Positions 35,664-45,343 of a stretch of 64,000 nt of DNA are shown here, in pieces (within the stretch, counting starts at the first letter, position 1; every line of letters starts with the position of its first letter). The stretch comes from Lindgomyces ingoldianus (Eukaryota > Ascomycota > Dothideomycetes > Pleosporales > Lindgomycetaceae), in contig NW_022985180.1 in assembly GCF_010093535.1 (NCBI RefSeq), positions 971,321-1,035,320 on the forward strand. Direction: 5' to 3'. Made by a program: the position numbers and the translations under genes. The notes under the pieces were generated by a model. That model did no database searches. It was not told the DNA's origin and saw only the letters and a list, made by a program, of their open reading frames with translations.

Positions 35664-36209
35664 TGTTACAGCCTATAATTAGACTGTAAGCATCTAGTTA
35701 GCTGTGCCCTACTATTTAAATAATTAAGGATAGAAAGTCTTTAATTCCTTCTCTAATAAGTTATGTAACTTAACAGACAAGGAATAGACTAAGCTCTTAG
35801 ACTAATGCGTGGCAGAGTGTATTATCTAATAAGCAAGGAACGTTTGCATACAAACCTATGTATATAGTTTAGAATCCTAACTTTATTTAGAAAGCTGTAA
35901 TTAATAGTTAGTTTATTCTTTACATAAACTAAGTAGCATTACTACTTTTTAATAAGAAGTAATCTAATTATATATTTTACACTATATATACCTTCTTTTT
36001 TGTTCTACTAAAGGAACTATTTAACTTAAGCGCCTTATACCGCTGTTGTAGGGCAAACTACAGTTAGCCGCCCCTCCTAGTCCTAGTAACTGCGCCCTAC
36101 CGGACTGTACACCCGATAAGGCTAAGTTCTCTCCCCTCCGTTCACCTAACCATCCTCCATAGGCCTAGAGCTCTTCGGAAACCATTTCTCCGGAGTTAAG
36201 ACCGTAACA
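35664..36209 (+). repeat. Gypsy 3' LTR (546 bp)
   Basis: It has the same length as the 5' LTR. Its last 150 bp are GC-rich and nearly free of RIP-type changes, while its start is more mutated than the 5' LTR. Confidence 0.9.
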
Positions 36210-36214
36210 CTAAG

Positions 36215-36501
36215 TAGCATTGCTGCTTTTTAATAAGAGCAATACTAATTACATATCTTACACTATATATACCTTTATCTTGTTCTATAAGAACCGTTTA
36301 ACCTAAGCACTTTATACTGCTGTTAAAGGGTAAACTATAGTTAGCCTACTTCTCTCTACCCTGTAACTACAGCTTAGCTTAGCGGACTGTACACCCGTAG
36401 ACAGCCTAAGTTCCTTCCCCCCCCCCCCCCCCTAAAACCTTAACCATCTCTCAGGCCCCGTGTACTTCGGACACCATTCCTCTGAAGTAAAGATTGTAAC
36501 A
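36215..36501 (+). mobile_element. Right part of the older LTR split by the Gypsy element
   Basis: It continues the sequence interrupted at 13,203 and parallels the Gypsy LTR (compare 36,215-36,290 with 35,940-36,010). It ends ATTGTAACA. It contains a run of 16 C at 36,417-36,432. Confidence 0.55.
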
Positions 36502-37053
36502 ACTATAAGCAAGTGCTAGAATGCCACTAGCCTTTATAATAACTATTAGTAGAACTTTTTCTTAGACGCGCAGAAGAAAAGTTACGTGACTCTACTAGAA
36601 CGCGCTAGGTTAGAAGAAGCAGGTTTAGCAAGCTTGCCTAAGGTGCCTGCAGGTGCAGGTAAGACAGGCAAGACAGGGAGAGCAGGCAAATACTATGTAT
36701 ATAGTCTTAATCTTAACTATTACTAGAAGGGTGTGATTAACATTTAGTCTTTCCTTTATAATAGACTAAGTAGTGTAGTAGCTTCTAATAGCGCTATACT
36801 ATAATATATTCTTATATATATACTCTCTTACCATCTCTCCCTAAGATTGTTTCCGCTGCTCCTATACTAGCAGAAGAAGGCAAACCACGTTTGGCCAACC
36901 CTTCTATTCCTACGTAACCTGTGCCACGGACTGTACACCTGTGCACACAAGTTGTCCTATCTATCCTCGTCATCCAGCAACCTCCCCGGCCCGCGTGCTG
37001 AACGGTAGCTAGCCAACCTACGGCGGCTTACCCACTAAGCAGGTAACGTAACA
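36502..37053 (+). mobile_element. Third, diverged LTR of the same Gypsy group
   Basis: It shares blocks such as 'tatgtatatagt' and 'agactaagtag' with the Gypsy LTR, and ends GTAACGTAACA. It is only mildly RIP-affected. Its right end is the last recognisable LTR before the gene compartment. Confidence 0.5.
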
Positions 37054-37092
37054 GTAACTTAGGTGTATAAGCAACTCGCCTGTGGTGTACGT
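37054..37092 (+). mobile_element. Type-A transposon right TIR remnant
   Basis: It reads 'gtaacttaggtgtataagca' then 'actcgcctgtggtgtacgt', followed by TA. It is the outermost transposon trace before base composition becomes normal. Confidence 0.65.
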
Positions 37093-37094
37093 TA

Positions 37095-38268
37095 CATATT
37101 AGCGTGCTAAGGTTTATATACATTAAAAGTACTTAAGTATAACTAGTAAAAATTATAAAGCCTTCTTTTAAGCTGTTGTTAAATTTTTAAGTTGCGATTT
37201 TTGTAGTTTTTAGTGTGAGCGGATGACTGGTGCAATGCGTTAATCTAAAATCCGCCTAGGCCTTGATGACTAATCCTCAATTTCTATCTTTTGCTACTTC
37301 AACAATCCCCGCTGTTCACAATGCCTTTGCAACCTCCCAATTCCCAACACTATCAAACCAAGAAATAACAACCCCTTTCCCCCTCATCCCTCAAACACAC
37401 AGCTGCTTCAATTAAGCAACCCATCCCGTCTCCCACCTCGCTCAATCCGCTGCCCTCCATCAATGGATTTTGAGCTGGATGCACACGACGCCCAACTGTG
37501 TTCGTGTTGTACGAGACTAGATCAAGTTTCCGCGACGATCTTTGAGTACAGAGCCGGTGGATCTAGTGCCGGTATTCGTAATTTATCGGTCGAGACATAG
37601 ATGCATGATAGGTATTCGATACTGGAGTGTGAAGTCTGGGTGGGTATGCAAGCAGGTAGCTACGATGAGCGACAGGGCGGTGAAGTATCAGCGGTTGTGC
37701 AGGTTCAGGGGTCGGGCAGGCAGAGTTGTAACACTATTCCAGTCACAGAACAAAAAACATCAATCTTTAAACCTGGATAAGAATATGTGTATCATTTGAG
37801 TTTAACTCTGCACGGAACAAAACTCTCTAGCCCAGCCTAGCCCAGCCCAGTCCATTGCATTCGATCCGTATATCCAATTCTAGGCTTCCAGCCCAGTCAC
37901 TGAGCCGTGGAACAACCACTATACAGATATAATCCCATTCCAAAGCAAGCACTAGCAAGATTCCAAGTCCGGCCGGATGCTCGGTTTAACGCCCGCCTAA
38001 ACAGACAAACAAAGCCTAAAGCGCTATCACTCAACGTACGGATGCCACTCAACTAAGCATACCCTACCCATAAAAGCCTTCGTTAGGAAGGCATCGACCC
38101 GATTCGTTCCCCGTAACAAATGAGATGATGACGATGATGAATATGAGAGATGAGAGATGGGGGTATATTTCAATCCGTGATAAAGAAGACCAGGTGAGAG
38201 TGTTGAGAGATGAAAGGAAAATCACAATGCGATGGATGTAACGGACAGACAGATCGAACAACTCATGA
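37095..38268. other. Compartment boundary and SSH4 3' flank
   Basis: AT-richness falls off between 37,100 and about 37,210. The rest has normal composition. Open frames here are short and unconvincing. It includes the 3' untranslated part of the minus-strand gene ending at 38,269. Confidence 0.6.
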
Positions 38269-39978
38269 TCAGCCTCGTCTTGAGGAGCGCGAATTTTGGG
38301 TATCACTGCGGACTCTGATTTGCGGTCCTTGTGCAACTGCAGCGTCGTAGCTAGGAATGGGTGGGTCCGGTTCGGGGTGGTTGAGGAGGAGCGCGCGTTC
38401 TTCCCACTGGCTGTCTTCGTCGCTGCCTCTTCTGCTAACATTAGGTGACGGCTGGGGACTGGTGTATTCAGGTGGAGCGTCGCTAGGGTGAAGTCCAAGG
38501 CCGTGAACTCCGGCATGATGTTGAGCGGCTGCGGCTACTGCTCCTGTTTCTGCGCTGGTACCTTCGCCAATATCTTCTTCATGCGAATCAACGAGGCTTA
38601 GCTGGGCGAGAGAGATATCTGTCGGACTTCGCTGCGGGCCGGGGCTTGTGGGCTGGTTCCGTCCAAGACGCATCTGCTGGCTGCTACTTCTTGCGTGGCC
38701 ATACCCGGAGGCGATATATCCCATTCCCTCGCGCACACCTTCTCGGCCGCCTTCCAAAAGAATCGATCCTTGTTCGCTGCCATATGGAGGTGGAGGTGCC
38801 AAACTTCCAGTCATCGGTGCGAGACCCCACTTCTTCACATTTGCTTCAATAAACACAAACCCCATCTGGCCGAAATTGACGTGTACTTGACAAGGTCCAT
38901 TCGCACCAACGGTAGGGAAGAAGTTCTGAGTTTTCAGGCCATGAGCGACATCATCCAGCTTCTTGCCGTTCCGAGTGAAGAACAATGTACCAGTACGCGG
39001 CCGATATCCGACGCCAATAACATCTCCTTGAACATATGCGGGACCGTAGGGGGTGGGCGTGAAGGGTTGGTTATACCGGCGGGATCCGTAAGACATGTAC
39101 GCTATGGACCACCGATGATATCCTTCAACATGTTAGTCAGATGCCCAATCGCGTGAAAATCGCATGAAAGCATATGAAGACATACCTGGTAGCCGAAACA
39201 GCGGATACGGCTTTGTCGTTACGCCAATGGAGATATTTGTGGTGTCCGGCTTATCGTAGATCTTTGCTTCCCAATAATACACCTCATTCTGCTTCGGTAT
39301 AGGCAAATTACTTTGTACGCTGCATTCGGAGTCAAAAAACTCAATCTCTGTCCGCCCTTCCACAAAACAGTTCGCGATCTCCAGCTCCGGTTCGAATTCC
39401 CACGCCGAGACGCCCTTCTCCTGAATTGCCAAGAACTGTCCTAAGGAGATGTCGGTTTGCACGGATTCGGGTGGGTTGGCCTGGATAAAAGCTGGTGGGA
39501 GTTAGTCTGCGTTCTCTATCACTATGTGCGACAATCACCAAGAAAAATGCAAAGAAGTTGTTGTCATACCTTTTGCTCTCAAATACTCCATCCGCTGAAT
39601 GTCATCCATTTCCTCCAGCGCCTCAGCCTCCTCCTTTGCAAACTGCTGCTCATCGTCATACTCGCCTGGCCGTGTTAACCGGTCCAAGAAAATGCGGCCC
39701 TGCTGTGTATATCGGAAGTAGTAGACTATAGCAGCGAGGATAAGGACAAATCCCGCAGCTGCCAGCACGGAGAAGATGCCGATCATTATGCCCTTGGCTG
39801 TGGAGCCAATGTTGTTGTACTGGACTATCCGCACGGGCTCGTTGAAGGTGCGCTGGGTGCCTTGAGTGGTTTCGAGGACGATGGTGGGCGGTGCGGAAGG
39901 AGCATGATCGGTCGGCAGATACGACTTGGTAAGAGTAGTTGGCGACGATCGTGCCCGTGGGCCGTCCTGCGATAGCAT
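38269..39978 (-). CDS. SSH4: SPRY-domain Rsp5 adaptor of the Ssh4/Ear1 type
   Basis: The product is a single-pass membrane adaptor that, in this family, recruits the ubiquitin ligase Rsp5 to endosomal and vacuolar membrane proteins for sorting and degradation. Three exons on the minus strand (39,978-39,570, 39,491-39,186, 39,122-38,269; introns 78 and 63 nt) give 522 residues with all phases consistent. A transmembrane segment at about 63-88 is followed by an acidic helix containing the sequence EEAEALEEMDDIQRMEYLRA. A SPRY domain spans about 190-340 (YYWEAKIYD; IGVGYRPRTGTLFFTRNGK; FPTVGANG). The C-terminal tail holds PY-type ligase-binding motifs PPPPY, PPEY and PSY. The 5' end is uncertain: the frame stays open upstream to about 40,255 without another ATG, so an extra first exon is possible. 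It is the gene nearest the repeat block. Confidence 0.85.
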
Positions 39979-42900
39979 GGTGAGGGCGTGGTATGTGTCG
40001 TCCGTCGCCGTGAAGGGCCGGACGGGTGACTGTATAGTCGAGGACAGGCGTGCCAGTGGGCGGAGCGGCGCTCGTGTTGTGGTTTCGGTGCGCCGTGCCC
40101 TGGGCGATGCGCGAATCCAGCGGGGGCCAAGAGGCCAGTGACGTACGACAGTTGCTGACCGGGCTATCTGAATGTCGATGCCGGCTGCAATAAGTCGCGA
40201 TGGCGGTCGGACGGGGAAGAAGGAGGATAAAATGGGTGAGGGAGATGTTGGAATCTAGGAGGAGCGGTGTTGATGGGGGTTGCGGGTTGGTTACAAATGA
40301 GACAGCTGAGAAGTTGATGCGTGCAGCAAGTGTTTGAGAAGACGCAGCCGGATGCCAAGAAGGCAAAAGCGGCACGTTTGCCACCGGATTTGCACCGCAT
40401 CAAAAGGTCGAATTCATCAGTCGCGAATTCTCGCCGGGCTTTTGTAGAATGGGCATGATATCGAACGACCTAATTCACTAATGCAGCCGTCTTGGCTCTC
40501 CCGGAGAGCACCCAAGCCCGAATTCCGCAGTTTTCTTTGCACTCCTCAACCTTCCCCTAGATACTGGAAATCCTTCATCAAACATCTCGCAGCTCCAAAA
40601 ACCTGTTCAATATTTCTCCCTCCGCTACTCCTTCCCAGAAATGTGCGATAGAAACAAAGGCTCCTGTGTGCAGTCCGCTCCACCCAGTGTTGTTCCAACG
40701 TGAAACATTAGATGGGCTTTCGCCAGTAGGCTGAGGCGCTTCGTTGGGCAGAGCCGCCATGGCAGGCGCTGCGATTCTATTCATAGATTGAATTCTCTTG
40801 CCTGGTGTTCCTGGAAACGTACTTAGATATTCTAGAAGCCTGCGTGGTGTCGATGTTGCGAATGGTTGTGAATTGTATACCCATGCTAATTTTCTATGGT
40901 AGATGCCACACATCCAGCAACCATTTAAGGCGTACATTCTTGCTCGCCTTTTCGTATTCAGCCCTACCATCCATCCCGCCATTGACGTCAAACCCTCCTG
41001 ACCGATCCGCAAAGCCAGACTTTGCACCAAACGTCATAATAAATACACGAAGCTTCGAGTTCGGATCAAAAGCCCGTTCAATCCAGAGTTAAAATAGCTA
41101 AGATCATTTCTACACCTACGAAGCACTTGGTTAGCCTGGGAGAGGTAAGTCGTCCAAAATCTGAGGAATCCTACGGTCTTAGCAACCAAGAGAGACTCAT
41201 CATGGGTGAAGATGCCGTGCAGCTGGGCGTAGTCACTCGAGATGTGGCATGGCATTAGGAGCGGTGTATACGAAGCAGTATAAGCCAATCAGGTCCTCCT
41301 CGTTATGTCTTTTTCGCTTTTGAAAATATCCCGGAGAGATACACAGGTTCGCAACTTTAGTGAGTGGCTAGAATTAGCAGACATTCTTCCTTACATACTC
41401 CTCTCTCTTACCCTTATCTCTCACCCATATCTCGCACACTCCCAGCTCCTCCTCCGCAACACAACCTCCAACTCCACAGAGCACTGCTACGACAGCGAAC
41501 GGGAAGCCTTCTCCCACGTAAATACTACTCAAAACATTACCATCCTAGAATTCTAATCTCTAGGGGTTCCCTCTCGAAACTGGACGCTCACAGCTAGACT
41601 TCAACACACAAGAAACGCAAGTGGAAATAGCAGTCGCGATGGATTGCAACTGGATTAATTCCCCAGCTTCAGATGATGACTTGGAGTCACTAGATTTTGC
41701 CATATACGGGGTGTTTGATTGGTTTAGCTATGAGCAAGAATAAAGAGCTGACAGGGTATGGTAATGATAAATGTAAAGCAGTGTTTTGCGACATATGCTA
41801 TAGCGCGATTCTTGGGTATGCGAAGCAGATAGCACAAACGTAGTCTGGAACGGCAACGGTCCCTCCGCGCGAGAGAACGTGTATTGATATGCTACAGCAC
41901 TTGGATGATAAGTGCAGTCATACTAAGTCTTAGGACAACTTTGTCTGCTAGGGTGAGAACCCTCTTTTTATTTCTTAGCTTCAGCTAGTCAATTCCTTGA
42001 GTTGTTCACTCACATCTTCCAGTGATAATAGGACGGACGATTGCAGAGATCCCGGCGTCGCGTCAAGTCGCGCGTCTTATACGGAATACTCCCCTGGGAT
42101 TCGGTAGTCGTTGGCTTGGCTATGGTGACTTTAGTATTTACAATAGGCTGGTAACAAAGACTATACCGAAATGTTAGTTGGGTGGCTGAAGAATACAATA
42201 GAGAGCGCAGAACCTTGGGGTGATACGCCAGGTAAGTTTACCCAGGGGAGTAGGGTGACGAAACCCGGGGAGTGTCGCTCGAAGGTGTGAAGGGAATTGC
42301 GTATATAATGTTGAGTACTGGTGTGATCGTGCTATTCAGATTGACATAGTATTGGTAGTCTTAAGTGGTGGCTGTCTGCGTTTCTACTGTAAATACCTAG
42401 TCCTTTATTCATGGAGTCTGTATCTGAACTAAGTTCTGACGCATTATTGAGAAGCTCTGGTCGTCAGGTGGTGGTTATGGACATATCTATCTCCTTAAAG
42501 GGTATTCCTGAAGAGAGAGGCTGGTCGTTAATTTTCTCCCATTGATTTCATCAGAACTCCTTTTCGAGAGCTTCTCCTCTAGTAAATCGGCTTCCAGGAC
42601 CTGGAAGCCCAACCTAGCTAAGCAGAAATACGGGAAAAGCATGCACCTCCAGGGTATAACCACAGCTAAAGAGAGTGCACTTCAATAAAACCACTCCAGG
42701 CATCGTCGGGGGAGCTGGGGAAAGTTTGATAAAGGAATTGACACGCAACTCTTCTAGAAAGTTGCTCCAAGGCACTTCGCCCTTTTCTCTTGACCACGCT
42801 AGGGATCTCCCAAAAAGGATATCGCTTCTCTACCCACGCCATGGAGGCACAAGTACGCGTATCCTTGTGACCTAGTCGCTATAGACGCCGCATCGGCCCA

Positions 42901-45343
42901 GTTAAAGTTCTACAGCAATCTGGAGATGACGTATGAAATTTATGCACGCCGACTGATGGGACTACAGATTCTGCGCCTAATAGGTTCCTGGTTAAGCAGA
43001 GTGTGTTCGCTAGCCGCAAACGAGAAGACTGGATCACGGAAATTGAAGGGCTATGGACCTTGTTCAGTTTATCGTCCTACCGCACCCACACCGTGGAAGG
43101 TGTAACATAAACATACCGGCCGTACGTTTCTACGCATGCGATAAGAACTGAAAATATTGGATATTCTAGCATGTAAAAACTCTAAACCCAATCCGCTTCA
43201 TAAAACGCAGATGCAATTCCCCCACCACTCTTCAGGCTGAAATGCTGACTAGTCCTCAACAGCTTTGTATCACATATTCCATTTATTTACCCTGAGTTAA
43301 GTTTCCTGGTTCCGAAAGGCGCGTTAGCAGGGTTGCCTCAGTGTTTAAACGAACCTTAAACTGGTAGTATTGCTGAGCATCAAAGTTGTGTGATTTGTCT
43401 CCCTTCCGCGGATTGGCCTAATAGCCTTTCAATCGTAATGACTACAACCTTACTGAATTATAGCCCCAGCCGAACGAAAACAATCAATGACGAGACGCCG
43501 GTGGGTCCTCTGGTCTAATTGGTGATTTTACCTTCGATTGAAGGCTGCGGATGAAACGTGAAACTGGAGAGGATGAAAGGCCAGAAGTTGAAATTTCTGG
43601 CTTTGTTAGTATTCTAGGTATTTCGAATCAGCAATGGGTAATATAGCAGAGTATTCGTGTTGAGTAGGGCGAATGGGTCCCCCAAGCACTGATATGGACT
43701 CAGAGAGGTCTTGCAATCTCAGGAGTGTAGAGGTATTGGTCTTCCTGGCACTGACTGTGGGAGAATCAGGCCCAAGCTTGCTTGGGCCGCATCAAGTGAA
43801 TTGTCCTACAGATGTCGTGCAGCACGAAATGCGAGACCCCGAGTCTGGACATGGATTGGTGAAGGAGGTATATTGACTGTAGCAGTGGTCCTTTGCTGTT
43901 TATCATCAGTTGCTTGGTTAGGATGGAAGAATACAGAGTCTGATCTGCCAGGTGTGCAGTCGTGTCTCGGGGCCTGGGAAGATAGGGGGCAGTCGAAAGT
44001 AAGCAATGAGTGGTGAGGGAAGCGTCGACTACCTCCCCTACGCCGCAGGAAGCAATATGACCCACACGGAACTCCGAATTACCGACATCTCGTACGATGA
44101 GGGGAGGAGAGCGGTTACCGGATTCATTTTATCGTCCCGAAGATAGATTGTGGACCTGGAAGAATGCCGAGCGAGATCGGGCCAACATTCCCTATGTACC
44201 TGTCTGCATTGCACATTGGGAAGGCGAAATTTCTAGACGAGGTAGGAAGATGAAGACCTTCTCAAACAAGAAACTCTGGGAATGGCCCTCTGGAGCGTCC
44301 ACTGTTGCACCTCCCACTGGCGCAGCAGTAAGTCTCAATGCATGGTGAGAGACTGGGAGCCGGTTGTGCTGGTGACTAGGAGTCTCTGGTCACCAGAGCT
44401 TGGAAAGAAGATAAACGACGAGATGAAAGGAAAGGATACTTCAATCAAGTTGTGCATGCTTCTGGAAGCGACGGTGGAAGGATGACATTCGTTTAGAGCG
44501 CTGTGACAGGCTGCTGGTGTGGTGCAACCTGGCTTGAATACAGGCCTTGAAGACACGTGAGGGGTGTGTAATGGCCAAGCCCTACAGTAACGGAGTGACG
44601 GAGGCAATACAGAGCGGCGTGAGCGCACCAATCGACGGCCGTGAGAGCCCATCAAGAGATGGGAGAGCCCACAATGGGAGTGGTGATGGAGAAGGTGGAC
44701 TAGCCGAGTCTGCGTGCACTGACTTTCGGCCCGTGAACGGCATCGCACTTGCCCATTATAATTCCACCGCCAAAGACGACCGGCCAGGCCCAGTATCAAC
44801 GCCGCCGCTCACCAGCGTCCAGCGACGACGCCCTTCGCCGCAACCCTCTTCACCAACCCTCCCGCTTGTTGCACTGCAGTTTCAGCGACGTCTCTTCGTG
44901 CCCCGCGAACGGACAGCTGGGCTCAGGGCCGTGATACCCTCCTGCACCTAGCCGCCGCCCGCGTCATTGGCAGGTTCCCTCTGCTGAGCAAACGGCCTGG
45001 GTGCAGCCCACGCAAAAAAATCCAGACGCCAGAGCTCCTGTCACTAGGCCTGGGGGCAAAATGACTCTGGCCTTGTAGGACGTGGACCGACTACCCGAGC
45101 TGGTACGTAACCTTCGCCATCACCAATTCCTCCTATCGAGGCTCTGGCTGCCCCCCAGACTAACAATGAAGCGAACCAGCAAATCCAGTGCACGCCATCT
45201 CACGGGCACGCCTTCCTCGCTACTTGTAGCCCTTCTGGCGCTGTCTGTGGCTCTCCGCGACCGCCTCCTGCCAGAAAAACATCCCCGTGGGCACCTCGTC
45301 CCGCTCGTCCTTCCCCGCATCAATCCTTCTCCCGCAATCCAAC
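39979..45343. other. 5.4-kb region between SSH4 and KAP104 with only coding-like scraps
   Basis: Base composition is normal. No complete gene is recognisable. Minus-strand stretches at about 41,100-40,890 and plus-strand stretches at about 42,690-43,110 read like protein for 40-70 codons and then break in frame, suggesting decayed genes. A possible small secreted protein (41,305-41,743) is listed separately. The last kilobase is probably the KAP104 promoter and leader. Confidence 0.5.
41305..41743 (+). CDS. Possible small secreted protein, two exons
   Basis: Exon 41,305-41,517 plus exon 41,564-41,743 gives 130 residues, joined across a 46-nt candidate intron (GTAAAT at the 5' end; TTCTAATC branch-like sequence; TAG). 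Splicing keeps one open frame, whereas reading through the intron meets a stop. A hydrophobic stretch (LPYILLSLTLISHPYLA) near residues 29-45 could be a signal peptide if the true start is further downstream than 41,305. It is followed by N-glycosylation-type sites (NTTSNST) and two cysteines (HCYD, MDCNW). I do not recognise a family. The start, and even coding status, are uncertain. Confidence 0.3.

Larger units (their letters stand above)
13204..36209 (+). mobile_element. Ty3/Gypsy LTR retrotransposon, RIP-degraded, with six nested insertions
   Basis: The LTRs are 13,204-13,749 and 35,664-36,209, both exactly 546 bp, flanked by CTAAG (13,199-13,203 and 36,210-36,214). Subtracting the nested elements leaves about 7.5 kb. 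Degraded domains appear in Gypsy order on the plus strand. A zinc-knuckle-like Cys pair lies near 16,534 and a protease-like IDSR (for IDSG) near 17,496. Reverse transcriptase shows LTNALATF at 20,832-20,855 and YLDNIL (for YLDDIL) at 20,910-20,927. RNase H-like sequence lies at 25,460-25,600. Integrase sequence at about 27,540-28,640 includes QTDRQT, where the family has QTDGQT. Every changed residue fits G->A or C->T. No intact frame remains. Confidence 0.85.

Noticed and set aside
37542..37799. Plus-strand open frame of 85 codons at the compartment edge
   Set aside because: No recognisable features; chance length in a region of normal composition.
38646..39156. Plus-strand open frames opposite SSH4
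   Set aside because: Antisense shadows of the well-supported SPRY exon.
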